Shown: positions 1-9,328 of the stretch, piece by piece
Numbering within the stretch: the stretch's first letter is position 1
Layout of the letters: each line of letters opens with the position of its first letter
Origin: Rhodospirillaceae bacterium
GTDB lineage: Bacteria; Pseudomonadota; Alphaproteobacteria; Dongiales; Dongiaceae
Length of the DNA stretch: 64,000 nucleotides
Assembly (NCBI GenBank): GCA_008012315.1
Contig: SSEL01000003.1
Location: 1-64,000 of the forward strand
Reading direction: 5' to 3'
Notes under the pieces: generated by a model
What the model saw: only the letters and a program-made list of their open reading frames with translations
Told to the model about the DNA's origin: nothing
Databases searched by the model: none
Made by a program: the position numbers and the translations under genes

Positions 1-435
<435 letters not shown>

Positions 436-718
436 CCTGCCAAATCCGAAGACCCGGCAAATCAACGAAGATCCTTACACAAACACGTTCTTGCTTACTG
501 TCCGGACATATCATCCATCCCCGATCAGCCAGATCGCTCCAGCCAACCCAGAAACAGACAACAAGTCCGTTCTTAAGAAGACACGCATTCGGCAATGATC
601 TCAAATACCAGGCCTAAGCCCAATCAAGATCCGCCGCCCGCGTATCCCTTCTCTTCTATCAACGATTTCAAAAAGCAGAGGCGTTTAGTTCCGGTCAGTC
701 CGTCGTTCACGCCGTCGG
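436..718 (-). other. rrn operon leader (5' external transcribed region)
   Basis: This stretch lies between the mature 16S start and the transcription start expected from the promoter at 726-754, giving a leader of about 285 nt. It has no convincing gene; short ORFs here have no family features. By analogy with other rrn operons it should hold antitermination (boxB/boxA) and RNase III processing sequences, but I did not identify a specific boxA with confidence. Confidence 0.6.
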
Positions 719-725
719 GAGCGGG

Positions 726-754
726 CTTATACGCCGGGGCCGGAAAGGCGTCAA
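726..754 (-). promoter_or_regulatory. rrn promoter, -35 TTGACG / 17 nt / -10 TATAAG
   Basis: On the minus strand TTGACG (754-749) is followed after exactly 17 nt by TATAAG (731-726), a near-consensus housekeeping sigma promoter. An A/T-rich tract lies just upstream of the -35 (about 760-803, with runs of T and A), as expected for an UP element of a strong rRNA promoter. Transcription would start around 718-719 and run into the 16S gene. Confidence 0.8.
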
Positions 755-1180
755 CGGCTTTATTGAAGTTTTTTTTGCCGTTCCCGTTATTTTTTATTTA
801 AATCACTGAAAAGGCCCGAGATTTTTTAAATCCCACTTTCACATACCGTTGAAGGCACCGATGATTTCAAGCAGGTCAGGACTGCTGCTAGGATCGATTT
901 AGGCAGGCACTGACCAGAATCCAGCCCCGGCCACCCCTCACGTGAGGGGGAGCTGCCGGACCCGGCCATTAAAATGCTTAACAAGAGGTTGCCGGGAAAA
1001 CCGGCCGTTAATCACATAATATTCTGATCTGATTGCAGAATTTATGGTTGACACCGCCCGCTTCGGAAGGTCATCGTGAGCCTGGGGGTCGGAAAAAGGC
1101 GACTCGTTTACCAAGAGTTCACCATCCGACTTTAGGCATATTCCTGAACACCGCGTTGCGTTCCGCTGGGGGATAACCTT
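755..1180. other. intergenic region between rrn promoter and M23 peptidase gene
   Basis: No gene is supported here. The rrn-proximal end is A/T-rich (UP-element-like). A perfect 16-bp palindrome, CCCCTCACGTGAGGGG, sits at 934-949. A TTGACA hexamer on the plus strand at 1048-1053 has no matching -10 at normal spacing, so the promoter of the downstream peptidase gene is not located. Confidence 0.5.
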
Positions 1181-3079
1181 TTGTTGTATAGTCGTTGCCA
1201 AGTTTGGGGCAGGCTGAAGCATTACCTGATGTACACAGCCGCCGGCTTTGTCGCATTAGGCGGCTTTGGTGCTGTCTGGTCCGCGCGGCCACCACTGGTC
1301 GATCAAGTCCAGGCCTCGCAATTCTCTGGCGCCAAAGCCAGCACTGCCTTCGAACAGAAAGTTCATACCGGCCCAAGTTGGTCGCAGCGCCTGGTCAATG
1401 ACCTGAATGAGCGCGCATCCTCGGCCGCAGATCCACTGACGAAACCGCAGACCCTGCAACGCCTGGCCGCCAATAAGCTGGCCACCCGCGATGACCGGGC
1501 CGCTCCGGCAGGCCAGACCGGATCACCGGCCCTGACACCCGAGACTGCGACATCCGCAACACCGACATCCCAGACATCGGCAGCGTATGTGCAGACGGCT
1601 TCCGCTCCCACGGCATCGCCGCAGATACCTGCGCCGGTCCTGACATCGCCCTGGAACCAGCCGGTCACCATTAAGCCGGCAGGCACGGAAGCGATCAAAG
1701 CCGATACAGCGAAAGACGGCACGGCAACGCAGACCGCGGCCGCAACGGCCGCCTCCATCTGGACCTCTATCGATAGCCCGCGCGATGATCGCGCCGACTT
1801 GCCCAGCCTGTCGATCGAAGAATTGAGCAGCGCCTTCAATCTGGGATCGCGTCCCAATCCGCCGCGCAGTTGGGCCAATTCGGGTAGCGACGACCAGGCA
1901 GGCAACGATACCCAGCGCACCATCGAGATCCGCCGGGGCGAAACGCTGTTCGGTGTCCTGGTCGATGCCGGCATCGATTATAACGAGGCCCAGGATGCGG
2001 TCGGCGCGCTGTCCGACGTGTTCTCGCCCCGTGCCCTGCAGGCCGGCCAGGAAATCACCCTCGATCTGAGCGATGCGACCGCCTCGGGCGATGACGATGC
2101 CGCCCCCAAGCTGGTTGGTTTGTCCTTCGAACCCAGCGTCACCAAGGACGTGACCCTGGAGCGCAGCGAAAGCGGCGATTTCGTCGCCAAGGCCATCGAC
2201 AAGCCGCTGGACAAGCAGGTGACGCGCGTTTCCGGGTCGATCGACAGCAGCCTGTTCGAGGCGGCGCGCGAAGCCGGATTGCCGGTTGCCGTGGTTTCCG
2301 ACGTCATCAAGACGTTCTCCTATGACGTCGACTTCCAGCGCGACATTCATGGCGGCGACACGTTCGAAGTGCTGTATGAGCGCTATGAGAACGCGGACGG
2401 CGCCTTCGCCAAGGCCGGCAAGATGCTCTATGCGTCGCTGACCCTCGGCGGCAAGAAGATCCCGATGTATTATTTCGAACATGACGGCGAGGGTGAGTTC
2501 TTCAATTCCCTCGGTGAAACCGTTCGCAAGTCGTTGCTCCGGACGCCGATCGACGGCGCCAGGATCACCTCGGGCTTCGGCATGCGGATGCATCCGTTGC
2601 TGGGCTACAGCAAGATGCATAAGGGCATCGATTTCGGCGCGCCGACCGGCACGCCGATCTTCGCCGCCGGTTCGGGCGTTGTGGTTGATGTCGGCCGGAA
2701 GAATGGCTACGGCAATTACGTCCGAATTAAGCACAATGCGACCTATAGCACGGCTTATGCCCATATCAGCCGCTTCGCCGCGGGTCTGCATAAGGGCGAG
2801 CGGGTGAAGCAGGGCGAAGTCATTGCCTATGTCGGCCAGACGGGCCGCGCCACCGGGCCGCATCTGCATTACGAGATCCTGGTGAACAGTCAGCAGGTCA
2901 ATCCATCGAAGGTGAAGATCGCCGACAGCAACAAGCTGGCCGGCAAGCAACTGGCAGCCTTCAAGGCCCAGGTCGAGAAGGTCGATGGCGAGCTGGCCAA
3001 GCAGCGCCGCAATACCTTCATCGCCGAAACGCCGGGCGCCGGCCTGGATTGCACCGGCCCGAATGGCTGCGAGAACTGA
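1181..3079 (+). CDS. M23 family murein metalloendopeptidase with OapA/LysM-like domain
   Basis: A periplasmic peptidoglycan hydrolase of the MepM/NlpD-like M23 class, 632 aa if begun at TTG 1181. An N-terminal membrane segment (about residues 16-34) is followed by a long Ala/Pro/Thr-rich linker (to about 200). A LysM/OapA-like module with 'RRGETLFGVL' lies at about 250-300. The C-terminal M23 domain has its zinc-ligand motifs intact: 'MHPLLG...HKGIDF' near 470-484 and 'HLHYE' near 561. Both HxxxD and HxH are present, so it is expected to be active rather than a degenerate amidase activator. The TTG start has a GGGGGA stretch about 7 nt upstream; an ATG at 1229 is a good alternative that keeps the membrane segment. 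A bidirectional terminator follows. Confidence 0.88.
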   Translation: MLYSRCQVWGRLKHYLMYTAAGFVALGGFGAVWSARPPLVDQVQASQFSGAKASTAFEQKVHTGPSWSQRLVNDLNERASSAADPLTKPQTLQRLAANKLATRDDRAAPAGQTGSPALTPETATSATPTSQTSAAYVQTASAPTASPQIPAPVLTSPWNQPVTIKPAGTEAIKADTAKDGTATQTAAATAASIWTSIDSPRDDRADLPSLSIEELSSAFNLGSRPNPPRSWANSGSDDQAGNDTQRTIEIRRGETLFGVLVDAGIDYNEAQDAVGALSDVFSPRALQAGQEITLDLSDATASGDDDAAPKLVGLSFEPSVTKDVTLERSESGDFVAKAIDKPLDKQVTRVSGSIDSSLFEAAREAGLPVAVVSDVIKTFSYDVDFQRDIHGGDTFEVLYERYENADGAFAKAGKMLYASLTLGGKKIPMYYFEHDGEGEFFNSLGETVRKSLLRTPIDGARITSGFGMRMHPLLGYSKMHKGIDFGAPTGTPIFAAGSGVVVDVGRKNGYGNYVRIKHNATYSTAYAHISRFAAGLHKGERVKQGEVIAYVGQTGRATGPHLHYEILVNSQQVNPSKVKIADSNKLAGKQLAAFKAQVEKVDGELAKQRRNTFIAETPGAGLDCTGPNGCEN

Positions 3080-3102
3080 GCCCTTCGAAACACGAACAAA
3101 CG

Positions 3103-3132
3103 AAAACGGCCGGACAATTGTCCGGCCGTTTT
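3103..3132. terminator. bidirectional rho-independent terminator
   Basis: A perfect 30-nt palindrome: an A4 run, a CGGCCGGACAATTGTCCGGCCG core, and a T4 run. It can form an 11-bp GC-rich stem flanked by A and T runs, so it would work for the rightward M23 gene. In the minus direction it could also serve transcripts leaving clpB. Confidence 0.85.
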
Positions 3133-3152
3133 GCTTTGCGAGACAGTAAAGC

Positions 3153-3292
3153 CTAGAGCGCGATGGTTTCAAGTTGAGGCAAGCCTGCTTCAACTTGAAA
3201 GCTGAATCGCCCTCTATCTTGTTGAAGAGAGACGGATTCAGATCACAGGTGAAATCGCTCAAGCGATTGCACCTGTGATCATCCGGCTCTAG
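3153..3292 (+). repeat. CTAG-ended three-hairpin intergenic repeat, copy A (full length)
   Basis: Full-length member of the dispersed family described under findings. The ends CTAGAGCGCGAT and ATCCGGCTCTAG pair with each other (10 of 12). Arm 1 is TTTCAAGTTGA with TCAACTTGAAA; arm 2 is CTGAATC with GATTCAG, enclosing CCTCT/AGAG; arm 3 is ATCACAGGTG with CACCTGTGAT, enclosing AATCGCT/AGCGATT. The element lies between the M23 terminator and the 3' end of clpB, in no gene. It is most similar to copy F (55152-55291). Confidence 0.85.
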
Positions 3293-3301
3293 GCCGCACC
3301 G

Positions 3302-5896
3302 TTAGGCGGCATCGGAGAGTTTCTGTCCATCGATCGTCAGGCCGTCCTTGCCGGCGCTGACACGGATCGTTTCACCCGGCTTGAACTTGCCTTCCAGCAG
3401 CAGCACCGCCAGCGGATTCTGCAATTCGCGCTGAATGACCCGCTTCAGCGGCCGGGCGCCATAGACCGGATCATAGCCGGCATCGCCCAGCCAGGTCTTG
3501 GCTTGGTCGTCCAGTTCCAGATCCAGCTTGCGATCGGCCAGCAGCGCCTGAAGACGCTGCAACTGGATATCGACGATGCCGGTCATATCGCCGCGCGACA
3601 GGCGATGGAACAGCACGATCTCATCCAGGCGGTTGAGGAATTCCGGCCGGAAGGCCTGGCGCACCACATCCATCACCAGGCTGCGCGCATCCTCGACCGT
3701 CTCGCCGTCCTTCAGATTGGCAAGATAATCGCTGCCGAGATTGGAGGTCAGCAGGATCAGCGTGTTCTTGAAATCCACCGTCCGGCCCTGACCATCGGTC
3801 AGACGACCGTCATCCAGTACCTGCAGGAGGATGTTGAAGACATCCGGATGCGCCTTTTCGACTTCATCGAACAGGATGACCTGATAGGGCCGGCGCCGCA
3901 CCGCCTCGGTCAGCAAGCCGCCTTCCTCGTAACCGACATAGCCCGGCGGTGCGCCGATCAGCCGCGCCACGGCATGCTTTTCCATGAATTCCGACATGTC
4001 GATGCGGACCATGGCCTGATCGTCGTCGAACAGGAAGCCGGCCAAAGCCTTGCTCAACTCGGTCTTGCCCACGCCGGTCGGGCCCAGCATCAGGAAGGAA
4101 CCGATCGGCCGGTTGGGATCCTGCAGTCCCGCCCGTGCACGCCGCACCGCATTGGCGACGGCGACGACCGCTTCCTGCTGGCCGATCACGCGCCGGCCGA
4201 TGACCTGCTCCATCTGCAGCAGCTTGTCGCGTTCGCCGGTCAGCATTTTATCGACCGGAATGCCGGTCCAGCGCGAGACGACGGCGGCGATGTCTTCCTC
4301 GCTCACCACTTCGTTCAGCATGCGATGTTCTTCCGCCTGCTCCGCCTGCTGCAGACGCTGCGTGAGATCGGGAATGATCGAATAGGTCAATTCCCCGGCC
4401 CGGGCAAAATTGCCGTTGCGCTGCGCTGCTTCCGCCTCGCTGCGGGCCTGGTCGAGCTGCTCCTTCAGCTTCTGGGCATCGGCAAGCTTCTGCTTCTCCG
4501 ATTTCCATTTCTCGGTGAGACCGCGCGATTCCGTCTCCAGCGCTTCGATCTCCTCGATCAGATGCGCCAGGCGCTCTTTCGAGGCCGGATCGGTTTCCTT
4601 CTTCAACGCCTCTCGCTCGATCTTCAACTGGATCAGGCGGCGATCGACTTCATCGATCTCTTCCGGCTTGGAATCGACCTCCATGCGCAACCGGCTGGCC
4701 GCTTCGTCCACCAGATCGATCGCCTTGTCCGGCAGGAACCGATCGGTGATGTAGCGGTTCGACAGGGTGGCCGCCGAGACGATCGCACTGTCGGTGATAC
4801 GGACACCGTGATGCAGCTCGTATTTTTCCTTGAGGCCGCGCAGGATCGAGATGGTTTCCTGCACGCTGGGCTCGCTGACGAAGACCGGCTGGAACCGCCG
4901 CGCCAGGGCCGCGTCCTTTTCGATGTATTTGCGGTATTCGTTCAGCGTGGTCGCGCCGACACAATGCAATTCGCCACGCGCCAAGGCGGGTTTCAGCATG
5001 TTCGACGCATCCATCGAGCCCTCGGAAGCACCGGCACCGACCAGCGTATGCAATTCGTCGATAAAGAGGATGACCTCGCCCGCCGCTGCGGAAATTTCCT
5101 GCAGCACGGCTTTCAGCCGTTCCTCGAATTCGCCGCGGAACTTGGCACCGGCGACCAGGGCGCCGAGATCGAGCGACATCAATTTCTTGTTGCGCAACCC
5201 TTCCGGCACATCGCCATGGACGATGCGCAGCGCCAGGCCTTCGACGATCGCGGTCTTGCCGACGCCGGGCTCGCCGATCAGCACGGGATTGTTCTTGGTG
5301 CGGCGCGACAGCACCTGGATGGTGCGGCGGATTTCCTCGTCGCGGCCGATGACCGGATCGAGCTTGCCCTCCTGCGCCTGGGCCGTGAGGTCGCGCGCAT
5401 ATTTCTTCAGCGCGTCATAGCCGTCTTCCGCACTGGCGCTTTGTGCCGTGCGTCCCTTGCGAAGATCATTGATCGCCGCATTGAGACCCTGCGCGGTGAC
5501 ACCGGCTTCTTTCAGGACTTTGCCGGACGGCGTTTCGGCCGCCAGGGTCAAGGCCAGCAGCAAGCGTTCGACCGTGACATAGCCGTCGCCCGCCTTGCTC
5601 GCCAGCTCCTCGGCTTGCGCCAGGACACGCGCCAATTCCGGCGACATATAAACCTGGCCAGCACCGCTGCCTTCCACTTTCGGCAGCTTACCTAGCTCGC
5701 GATCGATGCCGGACAAAGCCCGGGCGGGATCTGCGCCGGCGGCGGTCAATAAATTGGCCGCCAAGCCTTCCTTATCGTCGAGTAGAACTTTCAGCAGATG
5801 TTCCGGCGACAAGCGCTGATGTCCCTCGCGCAAGGCCGTGGTTTGCGCAGCCTGCAGGAAGCCACGCGATCTTTCGGTGAACTTTTCTAAATCCAT
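3302..5896 (-). CDS. clpB: ATP-dependent disaggregase ClpB
   Basis: A hexameric AAA+ chaperone that works with DnaK to pull apart protein aggregates in the cytoplasm. The 864 aa length is normal for ClpB. The order is: Clp N-domain (1-145), first AAA+ module with Walker A 'GEPGVGKT' and Walker B 'ILFIDELHT' (about 200-280), the long coiled-coil M-domain (about 405-525) that separates ClpB from ClpA, and a second AAA+ module with '[10 protein letters not shown]' and '[12 protein letters not shown]', then the D2 C-terminal domain. The start at 5896 has a purine-rich GAGAGAGGG ribosome-binding site. A heat-shock-type promoter lies about 140 nt upstream (6040-6068), so the gene is probably under RpoH control. 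Confidence 0.98.
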   Translation of the reverse strand: MDLEKFTERSRGFLQAAQTTALREGHQRLSPEHLLKVLLDDKEGLAANLLTAAGADPARALSGIDRELGKLPKVEGSGAGQVYMSPELARVLAQAEELASKAGDGYVTVERLLLALTLAAETPSGKVLKEAGVTAQGLNAAINDLRKGRTAQSASAEDGYDALKKYARDLTAQAQEGKLDPVIGRDEEIRRTIQVLSRRTKNNPVLIGEPGVGKTAIVEGLALRIVHGDVPEGLRNKKLMSLDLGALVAGAKFRGEFEERLKAVLQEISAAAGEVILFIDELHTLVGAGASEGSMDASNMLKPALARGELHCVGATTLNEYRKYIEKDAALARRFQPVFVSEPSVQETISILRGLKEKYELHHGVRITDSAIVSAATLSNRYITDRFLPDKAIDLVDEAASRLRMEVDSKPEEIDEVDRRLIQLKIEREALKKETDPASKERLAHLIEEIEALETESRGLTEKWKSEKQKLADAQKLKEQLDQARSEAEAAQRNGNFARAGELTYSIIPDLTQRLQQAEQAEEHRMLNEVVSEEDIAAVVSRWTGIPVDKMLTGERDKLLQMEQVIGRRVIGQQEAVVAVANAVRRARAGLQDPNRPIGSFLMLGPTGVGKTELSKALAGFLFDDDQAMVRIDMSEFMEKHAVARLIGAPPGYVGYEEGGLLTEAVRRRPYQVILFDEVEKAHPDVFNILLQVLDDGRLTDGQGRTVDFKNTLILLTSNLGSDYLANLKDGETVEDARSLVMDVVRQAFRPEFLNRLDEIVLFHRLSRGDMTGIVDIQLQRLQALLADRKLDLELDDQAKTWLGDAGYDPVYGARPLKRVIQRELQNPLAVLLLEGKFKPGETIRVSAGKDGLTIDGQKLSDAA

Positions 5897-6039
5897 CGCT
5901 TTGCCCTCTCTCGGCTGCGTCCTTCAAGAGGCCCGCCGCCTTGGATGCTGATCGGGATCCGTCCCCGGAACAAACCCGCCAAAGCGCACCGGGAACGGTG
6001 CCATTGGCCAGCAGGCTTGGTCTGGGTAACCCCAACAAA

Positions 6040-6068
6040 AATATGGGTGTGGCGCGATGGTAAACAAG
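6040..6068 (-). promoter_or_regulatory. sigma-32 (RpoH)-like promoter of clpB
   Basis: On the minus strand CTTGTTT (6068-6062) is followed after 14 nt by CCCATATT (6047-6040). This fits the heat-shock sigma pattern CTTGaaa / 13-14 nt / CCCATnT, and clpB is a classic RpoH target. The implied 5' untranslated region is about 130-140 nt. Position and function are inferred from pattern only. Confidence 0.6.
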
Positions 6069-6121
6069 AGGCCGTCGGCTCGAGGAGCTGACGACCTGCA
6101 ATTCCCTATTATCCTAGGCAC

Positions 6122-6149
6122 CTGGCCAGCCGGTTACACGGCCGGCCAG
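6122..6149 (-). terminator. GC-rich hairpin after the DUF4167 gene
   Basis: Arms 6122-6132 (CTGGCCAGCCG) and 6139-6149 (CGGCCGGCCAG) pair with one mismatch around a 6-nt loop, directly downstream of the DUF4167 stop codon at 6158. No clear T run follows in either direction, so it is a possible but not typical terminator. It separates this gene from the clpB promoter. Confidence 0.4.
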
Positions 6150-6157
6150 GGCTGATA

Positions 6158-7078
6158 TCAGTCGCCTGTTTCGGCCGGCGCAGCGGCGGGCGCCGGAGCC
6201 TCCGAGTCGCCGCCGGCAGCCGCACGGGGCCGCCGGTTGGTCGATCCGCGAGGGCGGCCACGGCCACGGCGCGGGGCCGGTGTCTCGGCACCATCTGCCG
6301 CCGACGCGGGCTCGGCGGCGGGCACGAAATCCAGGCTGGGCTGCGCCGCGGGCGCGGCAGCCGGCGCAGCCGTCGGCAAAAGCTCAGTCGGGTAATCGGG
6401 CTGCTCATCGCCAACGACCGGCGCGGGCGCAGCTGCGGCGCGCGGCGCGCGGCGCGGTGCCGGCGCGCTTTGGCCCTCGCCGCTGCTTTCGCGCGCGGTG
6501 GACATATCGCGGCTATTGCCGTCTCGGGCCGCGTTGTCTTCGCGAACGGACTCGCGGTTCACGCCGGGGCCGCGTGTCGTGCCCCGATTGCCGCCGCCGT
6601 TTTCGTAAGCATTGAACCGACCATTGCCGTCGCCAGCATAGCTACCGTTCGCGGCAGGCGCTGCCGCCTGTTCACCGGCGATGTCACCGTCGCTATTCAT
6701 GCCCATATTGCTGGCCGAACCGGAATAGAGCGCCGCGGAAAGACCCTGGCTCACATTCTGTACATTGACATCGGCCACCGACAATTCGCGACCGGCGACG
6801 CGGGGACGCTGTCCTTCCGTCTGGGCCGCAATGACTCGGTAATAATGCTCGGCATGCTGAAGATAATTCTCTGCCGCGACTCGGTCGCCGGCGGAACCCG
6901 CGTCGCGGGCCATCTGAAGATACTTTTCCAAAACCTGGTGGGCATTGCCGCGAACACGAATTTCGGGGCCGTTGCTGTCAAAGGTCTGATTGCCTTTGCT
7001 CATCCCGCCGCCATGTGGACCGTGCGGCTTACGCGGCCCACGGCCACGACCACGGCGATTGTTATTGCCTTGTTTCAT
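6158..7078 (-). CDS. DUF4167 domain-containing protein
   Basis: A protein of about 306 aa. The first 25 residues are very basic and Gly/Arg/Asn-rich ('RRGRGRGPRK'), like an RGG nucleic-acid-binding tail. The conserved DUF4167 block follows ('GNAHQVLEKYLQMARDAG...NYLQHAEHYYR', about 38-85). The rest is low-complexity Ala/Pro/Arg with a basic C-terminus ('RRGRGRPRG'). The start at ATG 7078 is chosen because family members begin just before the basic tail; an in-frame start at 7177 would add 33 unrelated residues. The function is not established. RNA binding is an inference from composition. It follows prmC in the same direction after a 303-nt gap. Confidence 0.85.
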   Translation of the reverse strand: MKQGNNNRRGRGRGPRKPHGPHGGGMSKGNQTFDSNGPEIRVRGNAHQVLEKYLQMARDAGSAGDRVAAENYLQHAEHYYRVIAAQTEGQRPRVAGRELSVADVNVQNVSQGLSAALYSGSASNMGMNSDGDIAGEQAAAPAANGSYAGDGNGRFNAYENGGGNRGTTRGPGVNRESVREDNAARDGNSRDMSTARESSGEGQSAPAPRRAPRAAAAPAPVVGDEQPDYPTELLPTAAPAAAPAAQPSLDFVPAAEPASAADGAETPAPRRGRGRPRGSTNRRPRAAAGGDSEAPAPAAAPAETGD

Positions 7079-7381
7079 TGCATTATCACTTCGTCGTTCC
7101 GAAAGATCGGGCATCGGTATCGCAGAGATCCGGCCGCCAGCGGCACGGAGTGCCGCATCACCGACCAGGACGCGCAAAGTCGCCGTCCTTCGCGATTCCC
7201 CACTGACTATGTCCGGAGGCTACTTTCGGGGGGCGCCGGCCAGGAGCATTGCCCGGTCCGCGTCATATCAACCCCGACTGCCGGAGCTGACCCTAAACCG
7301 TTCTGGTCCGCTTTTCCAACAGTTTTTTTGCCGCCGGTGAGGCATGTAAAAAACGCTCGGCAAGGCCCTGTTTTCCGCAAG
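7079..7381 (-). other. gap between prmC and the DUF4167 gene
   Basis: About 300 nt with no supported gene. In the minus direction it begins with runs of T (near 7340-7350 and 7320-7328) just after prmC. These could belong to a terminator, but I see no strong stem before them. A promoter for the DUF4167 gene should lie here; I could not pick one out. Confidence 0.4.
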
Positions 7382-8248
7382 TTATCGGAACATGACGATG
7401 CGTTCGTGACCTTGCAGATCGCTTTCAGTCCCGATGTGTTGCAGGCCCGCCGACACCATGATGTGACGAACATCATTCGCCTGTCCGGCACCGATTTCGA
7501 AGGCTGCAAAACCACTTGACGCCTTCACCCTGATCGTCGCCTGGGCGAGGGCGCGATAGGCATCCAACCCATCCATGCCGCCATCGAGGGCGAGGTGTGG
7601 TTCATAGCGCGCGACCTCGGGCTGCAACGTCGCTATTTCAGCCGACGGAATATAAGGTGGATTGGACAAGACGATGTCGTAACGCGCATCGATGCCGCGA
7701 TCCCAGTCGCCGCATTGGAAGCGCACCCGTTCGGCAAAGCCAAGCCGCCTTGCATTCGACGCCGCCACGGCAACCGCGCCAGGATTGATATCGATGCCAA
7801 GACCCTGCGCCATCGGCAATTCGCTGAGCAAAGCCAGCAACAGGCAGCCGGTGCCGGTGCCAAAATCGATCAAGGACCATGCGTGACGGCGATACGCCGC
7901 ATTGTCCGCCGACAATTGGCGCAGCACCGCCTCGATCAACGTCTCGCTATCGGCGCGCGGATCCAGCGTGTCGCCCGTGACGGCAAAATCCAGCGACCAG
8001 AATTCACGCCGGCCGACAATATGCGAAAGCGGCTCGCGTGCGGCGCGGCGTTGCACCACCTGTTCGAATCGCTCGGCCTCCGGCGCGGCGACCAGACGCT
8101 CGCCGAAGGCGATCTGCGTCGCGACGGGAATGGCCGCCGCATATTCCAGCAGTAACCGCGCTTCGCGCGCAGCCCCGTCGATTCCGGCGTGGCTCAGCTG
8201 CTCGGTGGCGCGACGCAGCAAGGCCGCGATGTCGGTCGCCTGCACCAC
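7382..8248 (-). CDS. prmC: Release factor glutamine N5-methyltransferase PrmC (HemK)
   Basis: Methylates the glutamine of the GGQ motif in peptide-chain release factors using S-adenosylmethionine, which speeds translation termination. The 288 aa length is usual. The N-terminal helical domain (1-90) is followed by the Rossmann methyltransferase fold with motif I 'DFGTGTGCLLLAL' (about 125-137) and the diagnostic catalytic 'NPPY' (about 192-195). The start is GTG, only 5 nt after the prfA stop, so substrate and modifying enzyme are co-transcribed, as is common in bacteria. Confidence 0.96.
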   Translation of the reverse strand: MVQATDIAALLRRATEQLSHAGIDGAAREARLLLEYAAAIPVATQIAFGERLVAAPEAERFEQVVQRRAAREPLSHIVGRREFWSLDFAVTGDTLDPRADSETLIEAVLRQLSADNAAYRRHAWSLIDFGTGTGCLLLALLSELPMAQGLGIDINPGAVAVAASNARRLGFAERVRFQCGDWDRGIDARYDIVLSNPPYIPSAEIATLQPEVARYEPHLALDGGMDGLDAYRALAQATIRVKASSGFAAFEIGAGQANDVRHIMVSAGLQHIGTESDLQGHERIVMFR

Positions 8249-8253
8249 GCGAA

Positions 8254-9327
8254 TTATTCGACCTCCGCCAGGCGTTCGGCCTGGTCATGGGCAATCAGCG
8301 CCTCGATGATTTCATCGAGCTCGCCCTCAACGATACGGTCGAGCTTGTACACCGTGAGATTGATGCGGTGATCGGTGCAGCGGCCTTGCGGAAAATTATA
8401 GGTGCGGATCCGTTCGGAACGATCGCCGCTGCCGACCTGGGTCCTGCGGTTGGCGGCACGTTCGGCATCCTTGCGGCTGCGTTCGAGATCGTAGAGGCGG
8501 GCCCGCAGAACTTTCAGCGCCTTCGCCTTGTTCTTGTGCTGCGATTTCTCATCCTGCTGCTGCACCACAATGCCGGTCGGCAAATGGGTGATGCGCACGG
8601 CGCTGTCGGTGGTATTGACCGACTGGCCACCCGGACCGCTGGAGCGAAAGACATCGATGCGCAGATCCTTTTCATCAATCTGCACATCGACTTCCTCGGC
8701 CTCCGGCAGCACCGCGACGGTTGCCGCCGAGGTATGAATGCGGCCCGAGCCTTCGGTCTCCGGCACGCGCTGCACCCGATGGACGCCGGATTCGAATTTC
8801 AGCCGGGCAAAGACATTGCGTCCGGTGATCGAGGCGGTCGCTTCCTTATAGCCGCCAAGCCCGGTCTCGTTCACATCCATCACTTCGAAGCGCCAGCCAT
8901 GCAAGGCGGCATAGCGGGCATACATGCGGAAGAGCACGGCGGCGAACAAGGCCGCTTCCTCGCCACCGGTGCCGGCGCGAACTTCGAGGATGGCGTTGCG
9001 TTCATCGGCTTCATCGCGCGGCAGCAGCAGCAGCTTCACCTGCTGCTCCAGCGCCGGCAGGTTTTCCCGCGCCGCGACGAGTTCCTGCTCGGCCAATGTC
9101 CGCATCTCCGCGTCACCGGCGGTATCGGCCGCCATGGCTTCGAGATCGCCGATTTCCTGCTGCATCTGCTGCAGCTTGCGCACCGCTTCCACGACCGGCG
9201 TGAGCTCGGCATATTCCTTGGATTGCTTGGCAAAATCCTGCGGCTCGTTCTGGCTGGGGCTTGCCATCAGGGCCGCCAATTCGTCATGCCGCTTCACAAT
9301 CCGTCTGAGCTTATCGTCGAGACTCAC
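8254..9327 (-). CDS. prfA: Peptide chain release factor 1
   Basis: Recognises UAA and UAG stop codons and triggers peptide release on the ribosome. It has the catalytic '[14 protein letters not shown]' motif near the middle and the RF1/RF2 N-terminal coiled region. The protein is about 357 aa from GTG 9327. That start is chosen because GAGGAG lies 5 nt before it and it falls 1 nt after the hemA stop; an upstream GTG at 9345 would overlap hemA. It is followed by prmC, which modifies its GGQ. RF1 rather than RF2 is supported by the lack of a programmed frameshift and by overall sequence; the position of the PxT tripeptide was not resolved. Confidence 0.95.
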   Translation of the reverse strand: MSLDDKLRRIVKRHDELAALMASPSQNEPQDFAKQSKEYAELTPVVEAVRKLQQMQQEIGDLEAMAADTAGDAEMRTLAEQELVAARENLPALEQQVKLLLLPRDEADERNAILEVRAGTGGEEAALFAAVLFRMYARYAALHGWRFEVMDVNETGLGGYKEATASITGRNVFARLKFESGVHRVQRVPETEGSGRIHTSAATVAVLPEAEEVDVQIDEKDLRIDVFRSSGPGGQSVNTTDSAVRITHLPTGIVVQQQDEKSQHKNKAKALKVLRARLYDLERSRKDAERAANRRTQVGSGDRSERIRTYNFPQGRCTDHRINLTVYKLDRIVEGELDEIIEALIAHDQAERLAEVE

Positions 9328-9328
9328 G

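Noticed and set aside
1048-1053. TTGACA as a promoter for the M23 gene
   Set aside because: No -10-like hexamer at 15-19 nt downstream, so only the -35-like half is present.
1523-3262. 579-aa minus-strand frame under the M23 peptidase gene
   Set aside because: Antisense to a gene with intact zinc motifs, Gly/Arg/Cys-rich composition, no motif, and it even runs through the terminator and repeat.
3153-3292. The three-hairpin repeats as insertion sequences
   Set aside because: At 97-140 nt with no coding capacity and no transposase in the window, they are not autonomous elements.
3503-5695. 730-aa plus-strand frame under clpB
   Set aside because: Antisense shadow; no recognisable motif.
5923-5928. 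CTTGAA on the minus strand at 5928-5923 as the -35 of a clpB promoter
   Set aside because: It is only about 27 nt from the start codon, too close for a -10 and transcription start at normal spacing.
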